Below, piece after piece: positions 45,078 through 57,704 of a stretch of 64,000 bases of DNA. The number at the start of each line of letters is the position of its first letter. Positions within the stretch are counted from its first letter, which is position 1. The notes beneath the pieces are model-generated. The model made no database searches, had not been told where the DNA came from, and saw only the letters and a list, made by a program, of their open reading frames with translations. The stretch is from positions 1-64,000 of the forward strand of contig CAZNPH010000008.1 in NCBI GenBank assembly GCA_964574985.1. Direction: 5' to 3'. The position numbers were made by a program, and so were the translations under genes. This stretch comes from CAZNPH01 sp964574985. GTDB lineage: Bacteria > Bacteroidota > Bacteroidia > Bacteroidales > SM23-62.

Positions 45078-46793
45078 TCAGGCGCCGGCTGCCCTTTCCA
45101 GCCGTTTCAATACGGAAAAGATGAATATGGCGGACAGAAAACAGAAGCCCACCAACACGCCCCAGAACAACCAGAGGGGCACCACCACATCCCACAGGAG
45201 TCCGACCAGCCCCACACCATAATTGCCAATGGCAGTTGCTGCAAGCCAGCCGCCCTGCATCAATCCTTTATACTGGGGTGGGGAAACCCTGGATACAAAT
45301 GAAATGCCCATCGGGCTCAAAAAAAGTTCGGCAATGGTGAGGGCCAGGTAGGTACTGATCAGCCAGTAAGGGGATACCAGTGCATGCTGGGGGGCACGGA
45401 TGCCCCCGATCTCCCTGGGGCTGTATCCGGTCAGTTGCAGTGAACAGATGATCAGAATGATGAAAGCAAGTCCAGTGATGATCATGCCGATCCCGATCTT
45501 TTTGGGCGCAGACGGTTCACGGCTCCGTTTCCTTAGCCAGTTGAACATCCCGATGATCACCGGGGTCAGCACAACAATAAAGAAAGGATTGAAATGCTGG
45601 AATTTCTGGGGTGTAAATTCATTGGTCTCAGAATAGCCCCTGTACCTCATGTATGCCAGCGCGGCGAAAACCACAAAGGCAATACCCCCTGCCACCCGGA
45701 TCTTTTGAGAACTCCTGCGCCGGAGCATGAATATGAGTCCGGTCACCGATAAAAATACCGGCAGGAGTCCGAACAAATCAAACCACAGATTGGTCACCTT
45801 CCCGACCTGTCCCTCCGTGTAGTCCCGTGCAAAGATGGTCATGGCCGCACCGTTCTGGTGAAAAGCCATCCAGAAAAAGATCACCACAAAGAACACGAGT
45901 CCGAGTGCAATCAGCCTTTCCCGGGTCCGGGCCGGACTCAGGACGATCATTTTGTCTTTGTGCTGTTCACTGCGGGACTTCTGTTTTTCGGTCATATCCG
46001 CATGTTTGTAGTATTTACGGAAACCCCGGAAAATCAACATGGAAAAGATCAGACTGATGCAGGCAACCCCAAAACCATAATGGTATGATTCGCTCAGTGT
46101 GTTCAGGTATTTTTCGGAAAAATCCGTCAGGCCGGTAAAATCCACCGGTTGTTCCATGGCAAGCTGCCGGAGCTTTTCTGCAATGGTCATGGTTTCGCCG
46201 TTGCCGATCAGCTGGTCGGCCATGCCGTCCAGGTACTTGTTGGCCAGGGCGGGGATGTCGGCCTTGTAGAACATGTCATGTTTTCTGAGGATAAAGTTAC
46301 TGACCGATTCGGCGGCTGTAGGTGCAAACATGGCGCCTATATTGATGCCCATATAAAATATATTGAAAGCAACGTCACGGTATTTGCTGAACCTGCCTTC
46401 ATCATAAAGGTTGCCCACCAGTGCCTGCAGGTTTCCCTTGAAAAGTCCCGTTCCGATGCAGATCACCACCAGGGAGGAAATGATTAGTCCGAGCCCCGTA
46501 TCATAGGCAGTGGGAACCGCCATCATGAAATATCCGACAAACATGACAATCATGCCCAGACTGATGGTTCTTCCGTATCCGAATACCCTGTCGGCCAAAA
46601 TGCCCCCGATCAGCGGCATAAAATATATCCCGGCCAGAAACAGTCCGTATATCTGTGTGGCCGTTCCCGCGTCATACCCGTACTTGGCCTGCAGGAACAA
46701 AACAAAGATCGCCAGCATGGTATAATATCCGAACCTTTCTCCCATGTTGGCGAAAAAAGCGACAAACAATCCCCTGGGGTGTTCTTTGAACAT
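45078..46793 (-). CDS. POT family proton-dependent peptide transporter
   Basis: A 571-residue inner-membrane symporter for di- and tripeptides. The ATG at 46793 is chosen over one 72 bases upstream, which would lie across the promoter at 46832. FFANMGERFGYYTMLAIF contains the ExxERFxYY-like signature of helix 1. About 12 or more hydrophobic helices follow, with the family motif GTGLFKGNLQALVGNLY in helix 5. An inserted loop region near residues 150-215 is longer than in E. coli DtpA but common in this phylum. The divergent nnr-OPT-dipeptidase genes nearby support a peptide-use theme. Confidence 0.94.
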   Translation of the reverse strand: MFKEHPRGLFVAFFANMGERFGYYTMLAIFVLFLQAKYGYDAGTATQIYGLFLAGIYFMPLIGGILADRVFGYGRTISLGMIVMFVGYFMMAVPTAYDTGLGLIISSLVVICIGTGLFKGNLQALVGNLYDEGRFSKYRDVAFNIFYMGINIGAMFAPTAAESVSNFILRKHDMFYKADIPALANKYLDGMADQLIGNGETMTIAEKLRQLAMEQPVDFTGLTDFSEKYLNTLSESYHYGFGVACISLIFSMLIFRGFRKYYKHADMTEKQKSRSEQHKDKMIVLSPARTRERLIALGLVFFVVIFFWMAFHQNGAAMTIFARDYTEGQVGKVTNLWFDLFGLLPVFLSVTGLIFMLRRRSSQKIRVAGGIAFVVFAALAYMRYRGYSETNEFTPQKFQHFNPFFIVVLTPVIIGMFNWLRKRSREPSAPKKIGIGMIITGLAFIILIICSLQLTGYSPREIGGIRAPQHALVSPYWLISTYLALTIAELFLSPMGISFVSRVSPPQYKGLMQGGWLAATAIGNYGVGLVGLLWDVVVPLWLFWGVLVGFCFLSAIFIFSVLKRLERAAGA

Positions 46794-46831
46794 GTCTTGT
46801 CTTTTTGTTTTTCTGAATTTGCAGAATCTGA

Positions 46832-46839
46832 CAAATATA
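46832..46839 (-). promoter_or_regulatory. -7 element of the POT transporter gene
   Basis: TATATTTG on the minus strand matches TAnnTTTG, 38 bases before the start. TTTA 18 bases further upstream (46858-46861) is a weak -33 candidate. Confidence 0.55.
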
Positions 46840-46893
46840 GAAATCTTTTTCCTGAGGTAAAGCACAGGCCGGAATGTTGTATAAATTTTATAT

Positions 46894-46901
46894 TAGCTTT
46901 G
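46894..46901 (+). promoter_or_regulatory. -7 element of the nnr operon
   Basis: TAGCTTTG on the plus strand, 21 bases before the nnr ATG and divergent from the POT promoter. A GTTG lies 14 bases further upstream, closer than the usual -33 spacing. Confidence 0.5.
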
Positions 46902-46922
46902 TAATTTAAAAAGCAGGTCCGG

Positions 46923-48437
46923 ATGAAAATCTTTCCCACATCGGTTATAAAGGAAATTGACAGCTATACCATCAAAAATGAACCCATCAAACCCATCGAT
47001 CTGATGGAGCGGGCGGCCGGGGAAATGGCCGGCTGGCTCGAATCCAGGTTCGGTCAGCGCAATCCATTGGTTGTTTTTGCCGGCCCCGGCAACAACGGGG
47101 GAGACGGAATGGCGGTCGCCCGGATGATGTCGGAAAGGCATTATGCCGTCACCTGTTACCTGGTCAGGATCAGCGATCATTTGTCTTCCAGTGCTGAGAC
47201 CAATCTGAAAAGATTGAAGGAAAAAGGCCTTGTCCCCGTGCACGATATCCGTTCACCGGATGATCTGCCCTCACTTCCTGAAAAAGCCATCATCCTGGAT
47301 GCCATTTTCGGGTCGGGGCTTACCCGTCCCGTGGAAGGAATGGCAGCAGACCTGATCCGTCATCTGAACGGACTTCCCGCGCAAAGAATTTCCATCGACA
47401 TACCTTCCGGACTCTTCGGCGAGGATAATGCAAAAAACAAAAAAGAAAATATATTCAGGGCCGATGTGACCCTGACCCTGCAATTCCCCAAACGCTCCTT
47501 CTTCTTTGCTGAAAACCGGATCTATACCGGGGAATGGTATGTCCTGCCCATCGGGCTCCATCCCGAAGCCATTGAAAAGACACCGACAGATACGGTCATG
47601 ACCGACCGGCAGATGTTCACCGGGGCGATCCCTGAACGGGACAGGTTTTCACACAAGGGCCATTACGGGCATGCCTTGCTGATCTCGGGAAGCTACGGGA
47701 TGATGGGAGCCGCCGTTCTTGGTGCAAAAGCTGCCCTGCGCATGGGAGCCGGACTGGTTACGGTACATGTTCCCCGTCTGGGTTGTGAGATCATCCAGTC
47801 CTCCGTCCCGGAAGCGCTGGTCAGCATGGATCAGAATGATGAATACTTTTCCGGCTGCCCTGACCCGGAAAGGTTTTCAGCCGTGGGTGTCGGACCGGGA
47901 ATAGGGAGGAGGAAAGAAACGGCACGGGCCCTGAAAAAATTGCTTGAAAATATCCGAGCCCCACTGGTCATTGATGCGGATGCCCTCAATATCCTCTCCG
48001 AAAACAAGGACTGGCTGGATATGGTCCCGGGAAACAGCATCCTGACCCCGCATCCCAAAGAATTTGACCGCCTGGCCGGAAACAGCAGCACGGGTTTTGA
48101 AAGGAACCGGAAACAAGTCCGGTTTTCCAGGGAACATAAGCTCTATGTAATCCTGAAAGGTGCATACACTTGCACCGCGTGCCCTGATGGAAGCTGCTAT
48201 TTCAATAACACCGGGAATCCCGGAATGGCCATCGGAGGAAGCGGGGATGTGCTGACCGGAATGATCCTTTCCTTGTTGTGCCAAAGGCTGGATCCCCTGA
48301 AAGCCGCCCTCACCGCAGTATACCTGCACGGATTGGCCGGCGATCTGGCTGCCGGGGAATACACGGAAAATGCCCTGCTCCCTTCAGACATCACCGCCCA
48401 TATAGGAAAAGCCATCAAATCAATCAAATCATCATGA
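46923..48437 (+). CDS. nnr: Bifunctional NAD(P)H-hydrate epimerase/dehydratase
   Basis: A 504-residue repair enzyme for damaged NADH/NADPH hydrates. The N-terminal epimerase domain (about 1-215) has GPGNNGGDGMAVAR (about 54-67). The C-terminal ADP-dependent dehydratase (about 225-500) has the ribokinase-like GNPGMAIGGSGDVLTG with the catalytic Asp442. The fused architecture is the usual bacterial one. The stop overlaps the start of the DUF4831 gene by four bases (ATGA), so the two are translationally coupled. Confidence 0.95.
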   Translation: MKIFPTSVIKEIDSYTIKNEPIKPIDLMERAAGEMAGWLESRFGQRNPLVVFAGPGNNGGDGMAVARMMSERHYAVTCYLVRISDHLSSSAETNLKRLKEKGLVPVHDIRSPDDLPSLPEKAIILDAIFGSGLTRPVEGMAADLIRHLNGLPAQRISIDIPSGLFGEDNAKNKKENIFRADVTLTLQFPKRSFFFAENRIYTGEWYVLPIGLHPEAIEKTPTDTVMTDRQMFTGAIPERDRFSHKGHYGHALLISGSYGMMGAAVLGAKAALRMGAGLVTVHVPRLGCEIIQSSVPEALVSMDQNDEYFSGCPDPERFSAVGVGPGIGRRKETARALKKLLENIRAPLVIDADALNILSENKDWLDMVPGNSILTPHPKEFDRLAGNSSTGFERNRKQVRFSREHKLYVILKGAYTCTACPDGSCYFNNTGNPGMAIGGSGDVLTGMILSLLCQRLDPLKAALTAVYLHGLAGDLAAGEYTENALLPSDITAHIGKAIKSIKSS

Positions 48438-49531
48438 GAATAAAACGGTTCGTAATCCTTCTGCCGGGGATTCTGGCTGCGGTATCCTGCACCGTGACCA
48501 CCAACCATCTCAGGACGGTCAATGTCAGGCATATACCCGCTGAATTCAGCCAGGACTATATTTATTCCCTGCCCATGACTTCATTCAGGATCACCGTGGA
48601 AACGGAAAAGAAAGTCACCGTTGCCGGTCCCTTCAGCCAGTATGCCGGAAAATACCTGAGCATTGAAAACGTTCCCCGCGAGGATTCCGAGAACTGGAGG
48701 ATATCCGGGGTCAGTATCGAGCCTTCCCTGGAGTCGGATCCTGATCATTACTATGCCGTCCATGTTGACCAAGGTAAATTTCCTGCACAAAAACTTATTG
48801 CCCTGAGCCGGGAGGGACTGATATTCAGCGGCTCCCCCTGGTCGGTCATGGCGGCATCCGTGGAGGAAACGGATCCTTACAGGAACGTTCCGCATTTTAC
48901 AGACCTTTCCGTAAAAAGAAATTTCGGTTACCACGTGGACACCCTGTACAAGACCATTCTGACCGATTCTTCCTTCATCAGGGTGCCTGTCATCCGGAAG
49001 CAGCTGGACAAAAAAACCCTGGAGGAAAAAGCCGGGGAAGCCGCCAACTTCCTGATCAAACTCCGGAAAAGGCGTTTCAAACTGATGTCCGGCCAATACG
49101 AGGTATATCCCGAAGGAGAGGCCATGTCCTTTGCAGTAAAAGAACTGAACAAGCTGGAAAAGGAATATCTTTCCCTGTTTACCGGGAAAACCTACAGGCA
49201 GGCCACCGCACATACGTTTTATGTAACCCCGGAACCGGGCCCCGGTGAACAGTTGATAGAGCTTTTTCGTTTTTCACCTTTGAAAGGTTTGCTGACCGGC
49301 GGCGCTTCCGGCGAAGGACAGTTAATCGGACTCCGGATCGTTCCTTTGAACAAGACGGTCAATCTGGAACTGAATCTCAACCTGCCTGCAGAGCGCGTGC
49401 TGGATAACAAGGTGGTATACCGGATCCCCGACATGGCCGAATTGATATTATCCGGGGAAGAACAGATCTTTTTCAGGGAGCGCTACGAGGTGTTTCAGAT
49501 GGGGACCATTGCCGGCATGCGTCTTGATTGA
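48434..49531 (+). CDS. DUF4831 family putative lipoprotein
   Basis: A 365-residue exported protein. The ATG at 48434 gives the signal peptide RFVILLPGILAAVSC, where Cys19 fits a lipobox. The sequence matches the DUF4831 family seen in Bacteroidota: a beta-rich N-terminal half and the segment IRKQLDKKTLEEKAGEAANFL. A long upstream extension would lie inside nnr and lack a signal peptide. It overlaps nnr by four bases and is followed 26 bases later by the OPT gene. Function unknown. Confidence 0.85.
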   Translation: MRIKRFVILLPGILAAVSCTVTTNHLRTVNVRHIPAEFSQDYIYSLPMTSFRITVETEKKVTVAGPFSQYAGKYLSIENVPREDSENWRISGVSIEPSLESDPDHYYAVHVDQGKFPAQKLIALSREGLIFSGSPWSVMAASVEETDPYRNVPHFTDLSVKRNFGYHVDTLYKTILTDSSFIRVPVIRKQLDKKTLEEKAGEAANFLIKLRKRRFKLMSGQYEVYPEGEAMSFAVKELNKLEKEYLSLFTGKTYRQATAHTFYVTPEPGPGEQLIELFRFSPLKGLLTGGASGEGQLIGLRIVPLNKTVNLELNLNLPAERVLDNKVVYRIPDMAELILSGEEQIFFRERYEVFQMGTIAGMRLD

Positions 49532-49557
49532 TTGCAATATTCACAAAATTCTCAGTC

Positions 49558-51519
49558 ATGTCTGATCAAAAGAAATTTGTTCCTTTTGTTTCCCCCGAAT
49601 CCAAAATGACCGAATTCTCCGTACGGGCCCTGATCATCGGGCTTGTGCTGGCTGTTTTTCTGGGAGCGGCCAATGCTTACCTGGGTCTCAAGGCCGGAAT
49701 GACCATTGCGGCCACTTATCCTGCAGCGGTTCTCGGGATGGCCATCATCAAGGCGCTGCGGGGCTCCATACTCGAAGAAAATTTTGCACGTACCGTCGGG
49801 TCAATCGGCGAGTCGGTCGCTGCAGGGGCGATCTTCACCCTTCCCGCATTTTTTATAGCGGGCATATGGGATCCTTTTTATACACCGGGAAATTATTTCA
49901 TCTCCACACTGATACTGATCGCAGGAGGGATCATGGGCATTATGTTTGTCGCTTTGCTGCGCAGGGTCATGGTGGAAGACCGTGAACTGCCCTTTCCCGA
50001 ATCGATCGCTGCTGCCGAGATCCACAAATCCGGAACCCGGGGGGGTACAGGTTCGAAATTCCTTTTTTCGGCCATGGGGGTAGGCGGACTCATAAAGGCG
50101 ATGGGCGAATTCAAGTTTTTTGCCGTCAAGTGGCAAAAGATCATATCATTCACCAGGGGGGGCGGTGCCGTCCTTTTCCGGTCACCGGCGGTGAGTCCGG
50201 CCTACCTCGGTGTGGGATACATCATCGGGCCCAGGCTGGCCGGACTCAATTTCAGTGGGGGGATCATTGCCTGGGGGCTTCTGGCACCGGCCATTGCATT
50301 CTTCCTCCATTACAATGATCTGTCTGCCCCGGGACTCGACTGGAGCGAAGCGATCGTGGACACCTGGGGCACTTATGTCAGACCCATTGCCATCGGGGGC
50401 ATGCTGGTGGGTGCAGGTTACACCCTGTGGATGATGCGTAAGAGCTTGATGACCGGACTCGCACGGTCGGTCAGCGACGTAAGAAAGGCCGCCACCGGGG
50501 AATCTGCCATCAAAAGGACAGATGCCGATATCCGGTTCAACAAGGTCATGACGGGAGTGGCCCTGACCGCCGTGGTGACTTTTTTTATATATCATTTTTT
50601 TTCACAGAGCATTCCGGCCTCCCTGGTGGCCACCCTGGTGATGGTGGTCTTTGGCTTTCTTTTTGCCGCTGTTTCGGGATACCTGGTGGGCATCATCGGT
50701 TCAAGCAACAATCCCATCAGCGGACTGACCATTTCGGTCCTGGTGGTGGCGGCCATCCTGATGGTTGTGCTGGGAATGAAGGGCACACAGGGAATCGCCG
50801 CTGTACTGGGAGTGGCTGCGGTGGTTTGCGTGGCAGCGGCTGTGGCCGGTGAAATGCTGCAGGACCTGAAAGCAGGCCATGTCCTGGGAGGAACCCCCTG
50901 GAAAATGCAGGTAGGTGATATTCTCGGCGTGTTTCTTTCAGCCGGGGTGATGTTCTTTGTTTTGATGCTCCTCCACGAAGGAGACATTGCCCTGTACGGC
51001 AGTGAGGGAGGGTTCGGCAGCGAAACCCTGCCTGCACCGCAGGCCAGTTTGATGGCTATACTGTCCCGGGGCATCGTGGGCGGAGAAATGGAATGGATCC
51101 TGATCGCGGTGGGCATGCTCATGGGATTCGGATTTATCCTGATGCAGATTAAAAGCCCCATGCTGGTGAGTGTGGGCATGTACCTTCCGCTGGGTACAAC
51201 GTTTGCTATTTTTGTAGGCGGACTCTTCAGGGGGTTCGTAGACCGGCGCTGTGCGAAGAGGGGATTCAACGCCGCCCAGAAAGCCAGGGTGCAGAATGTG
51301 GGGACTTTGCTGGCGGCCGGACTCATAGCCGGGGAGGCACTGGCCGGAATTTTGTTTGCCGCTTTTGCTTATTTTGAAGTTCCGGTACCCGTTGTTTTTG
51401 AAAAGCCGTCGTTTACAGTAAGCCTCTTTGTATTCGCATTCATCGGCTGGATACTGGCCCGGTATTCTCTCAGGAATGCCGGGAAGCCGGATGAACCGGA
51501 GCCTCCTTCAACCATGTAA
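49558..51519 (+). CDS. OPT family oligopeptide transporter
   Basis: A 653-residue inner-membrane transporter with about 15-16 hydrophobic helices. Family features: a long first cytoplasmic-to-membrane stretch with FSVRALIIGLVLAVFLGAAN, NAYLGLKAGMT, a PFPESIAAAEIH-like segment (here LPFPESIAAAEIHKSG) and SSNNPISGLT. It imports oligopeptides or metal-chelates. The ATG at 49558 is chosen over one 30 bases upstream that overlaps the preceding gene. It is followed after 29 bases by an aminoacyl-histidine dipeptidase, which fits peptide import. Confidence 0.94.
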   Translation: MSDQKKFVPFVSPESKMTEFSVRALIIGLVLAVFLGAANAYLGLKAGMTIAATYPAAVLGMAIIKALRGSILEENFARTVGSIGESVAAGAIFTLPAFFIAGIWDPFYTPGNYFISTLILIAGGIMGIMFVALLRRVMVEDRELPFPESIAAAEIHKSGTRGGTGSKFLFSAMGVGGLIKAMGEFKFFAVKWQKIISFTRGGGAVLFRSPAVSPAYLGVGYIIGPRLAGLNFSGGIIAWGLLAPAIAFFLHYNDLSAPGLDWSEAIVDTWGTYVRPIAIGGMLVGAGYTLWMMRKSLMTGLARSVSDVRKAATGESAIKRTDADIRFNKVMTGVALTAVVTFFIYHFFSQSIPASLVATLVMVVFGFLFAAVSGYLVGIIGSSNNPISGLTISVLVVAAILMVVLGMKGTQGIAAVLGVAAVVCVAAAVAGEMLQDLKAGHVLGGTPWKMQVGDILGVFLSAGVMFFVLMLLHEGDIALYGSEGGFGSETLPAPQASLMAILSRGIVGGEMEWILIAVGMLMGFGFILMQIKSPMLVSVGMYLPLGTTFAIFVGGLFRGFVDRRCAKRGFNAAQKARVQNVGTLLAAGLIAGEALAGILFAAFAYFEVPVPVVFEKPSFTVSLFVFAFIGWILARYSLRNAGKPDEPEPPSTM

Positions 51520-51548
51520 TTCAAAAAACGCCCAAATATCAGACAATC

Positions 51549-53003
51549 ATGAGCAATGAGATCAAACAGTTGGAACCCAAAAGATTGTGGGAAATATTCT
51601 ATGAACTGACCCAGATACCCAGGCCCTCGAAGAAAGAAAGGCAGGCGGTTGAATTTGCCAGGCATTTCGGTGAGGGGTGCGGACTGGAAACGGTGGTGGA
51701 TGACGCGGGAAACGTGATCATCAGAAAACCGGCCACAGAGGGAATGGAAGACCGTCAGACCGTTGTCTTGCAGGGACATCTGGACATGGTCCCGCAAAAA
51801 AACAGCAATATCCGGCACGATTTCGAAAAAGATCCCCTGGATCCCTACGTGGAAGGGGAATGGGTTAAGGCACGTGACACGACCCTGGGTTCTGACAACG
51901 GCATTGGCGTTGCCGCCGCCCTGTCAATCCTGGATTCCGGCAGCATCATCCACGGGCCACTTGAAGTATTGCTTACCGTGGATGAAGAAACCGGGATGAC
52001 CGGTGCCTTTGAACTGGAGGAGGGTGTGCTGAAAGGCAGCATTTTGCTCAATATGGATTCTGAAGATGAAGGAGAGTTGTATATCGGTTGCGCAGGGGGC
52101 GTAAATACCACCGGCATTCTTCACTTCCGAAGGGTAAACACACCCGGTGGCTGCCTGGCGTATAAACTGGAGGTAAACGGACTCAAAGGGGGGCATTCGG
52201 GCCTGGATATCCATATGGGCCGGGGCAACTCCAATATTTTACTGAACCGGTTTCTGTGGAATGCAGGCAGGGAATACGGACTGCGGATATCCGGAATCGA
52301 AGGGGGAAGCCTGAGAAATGCCATTCCCAGGGAATCGACCGCATGGGTGGTGGTTCCCGAAAAACACCGGCAAGACTTCCTGGATGCGGTGGATGCCTAT
52401 GAAAAAACCCTGAAAAATGAACTGGGGACCGTCGAGCCCGGACTGAAGTTCCGGGCAGAAAAGGCGGATAAGCCCGGGTCGGTAATGGATACGGATTCCC
52501 AGGAAAGATTACTGAATGCAGTGTATGGAATTCCCAACGGCGTGGCCCGTATGAGCAACGATTTCCCGGGGGTGGTGGAAACTTCAGGCAACCTGGCCAT
52601 TGTTAAAACAACAGGGGATCACACAGAGGTGCTTTGTCTTTTGCGCAGCTCCGTGGATTCTGCCAAAACCGATCTCGCCGGCAAAGTCCAGAGCGTGATG
52701 GAACTTGCCGGTTTTACGGTCACCCATAACGGTGCATATCCCGGATGGAAACCAGATCCGGGATCATCCATACTGCAGGTCATGAAAGAGGTTTACCGGT
52801 GCAGATTCGGAAAAACCCCCGCCATCAAAGTGATCCATGCAGGTCTGGAATGCGGGATCATCGGGGACAAGCATCCCGGACTGGATATGATCTCCTTCGG
52901 CCCGACCATCCGTTACCCCCATTCTCCCGATGAGATGGTGAACATCAAAACGGTACAGAAATTCTGGGATTTCCTTCTGGAAACCTTGAAGTCAGTCCCT
53001 TAA
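51549..53003 (+). CDS. pepD: Aminoacyl-histidine dipeptidase (peptidase D, M20)
   Basis: A 484-residue cytosolic M20 metallopeptidase that splits dipeptides such as Xaa-His. Zinc ligands are His77 and Asp79 (LQGHLDMVPQ) and the bridging Asp in TLGSDNGIG. The general base lies in DEETGMTG, and the lid/dimer part starts after GGHSGLDIHMGRGN. The C-terminal metal His lies in GPTIRYPHSPDEMV. Length fits the family. It ends within four bases of the convergent metF. Confidence 0.95.
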   Translation: MSNEIKQLEPKRLWEIFYELTQIPRPSKKERQAVEFARHFGEGCGLETVVDDAGNVIIRKPATEGMEDRQTVVLQGHLDMVPQKNSNIRHDFEKDPLDPYVEGEWVKARDTTLGSDNGIGVAAALSILDSGSIIHGPLEVLLTVDEETGMTGAFELEEGVLKGSILLNMDSEDEGELYIGCAGGVNTTGILHFRRVNTPGGCLAYKLEVNGLKGGHSGLDIHMGRGNSNILLNRFLWNAGREYGLRISGIEGGSLRNAIPRESTAWVVVPEKHRQDFLDAVDAYEKTLKNELGTVEPGLKFRAEKADKPGSVMDTDSQERLLNAVYGIPNGVARMSNDFPGVVETSGNLAIVKTTGDHTEVLCLLRSSVDSAKTDLAGKVQSVMELAGFTVTHNGAYPGWKPDPGSSILQVMKEVYRCRFGKTPAIKVIHAGLECGIIGDKHPGLDMISFGPTIRYPHSPDEMVNIKTVQKFWDFLLETLKSVP

Positions 53004-53956
53004 AAAACCTGCCGGGCGATCTGCCTGATGTTATCAGGTATGCTGATGGTGTAGTAATGGATGGCAGGAACCCCCGCCTTTTTTAATTCCATGGACTGCC
53101 CGACGGTCCATTCAATGCCTGCATCCCGGGTTTCTTCATCGGTTTTGCATTTGCTGATCCGCCTGGTCAGTGCTTCCGGTATTTCGACGCTGAAGGTTCT
53201 GGGCAGCAATTCTATGTCTCTCCGGAAAGTCACCGGCTTGAGTCCGGGTACAATGGGCACATCGATGCCTTCTTTTCGGCAGCGTTCCACGAAACGGAAA
53301 TATTTCCGGTTGTCAAAAAACATCTGGGTGACCACATAATCGGCCCCTGCATCTACTTTTTCCCTGAGGTGTTGCAAATCGGTTTCCATATTGGGAGCCT
53401 CACAGTGTTTCTCAGGATATCCGGCCACACCCACACAAAAATCGGTGGGAGAGGCATTGGCCAGATTCTCATCCAGGTATATCCCGTGGTTCATTCTTTC
53501 TACCTGCCTGACCAGGTCGGATGCATATTTGTGTCCGCCTTTCTCGGGAATAAAACGCCGGTACCCTTTCGGCGGATCCCCCCTCAGGACAAGAATGTTG
53601 TGAATCCCGAGATAATGCAGGTCGATCAGCGCATCCTCAGTTTCTTCAACGGTAAAACCCCCGCAGATGATATGGGGTACAACGTCCACATGATACTTAT
53701 TCATAACCGCTGCCGAAATGGCCACCGTTCCGGGCCTTTTCCTGACCACCTTTTTTTTCACAAGGTCCCCTTCTTCCGCATTTTTGTATACTACTTCCTG
53801 CTGGTGATATGTGATGTTGATCATCATTGGATCAAATTCGATCAGGCTGTCAATGATCCGGTAAACCTGTCCGATCCTGCCTCCCTTGACCGGGGGCAGC
53901 AATTCGAAGGAGAACAGGGTTTTGTCTGTCTTCCTGAGCTTTTCAATTACCTTCAT
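53000..53956 (-). CDS. metF: Methylenetetrahydrofolate reductase
   Basis: A 318-residue FAD enzyme making 5-methyl-THF, the methyl donor for MetH. Motifs: FSFELLPP near the start, VTQMFFDNRKYF, and NILVLRGDPPKG in the folate/FAD region. It begins one base after metH ends on the same strand, so the two form an operon for the last steps of methionine synthesis. Length matches the bacterial, NADH-linked form without the eukaryotic regulatory domain. Confidence 0.96.
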   Translation of the reverse strand: MKVIEKLRKTDKTLFSFELLPPVKGGRIGQVYRIIDSLIEFDPMMINITYHQQEVVYKNAEEGDLVKKKVVRKRPGTVAISAAVMNKYHVDVVPHIICGGFTVEETEDALIDLHYLGIHNILVLRGDPPKGYRRFIPEKGGHKYASDLVRQVERMNHGIYLDENLANASPTDFCVGVAGYPEKHCEAPNMETDLQHLREKVDAGADYVVTQMFFDNRKYFRFVERCRKEGIDVPIVPGLKPVTFRRDIELLPRTFSVEIPEALTRRISKCKTDEETRDAGIEWTVGQSMELKKAGVPAIHYYTISIPDNIRQIARQVF

Positions 53957-53957
53957 A

Positions 53958-57632
<3,675 letters not shown>

Positions 57633-57704
57633 GTATAATCGCTTGTTGTCCTGATTGGGTTTCCTTGCACGACCGCCGGAAATGAAATATCCCGGCAATC
57701 CGGC

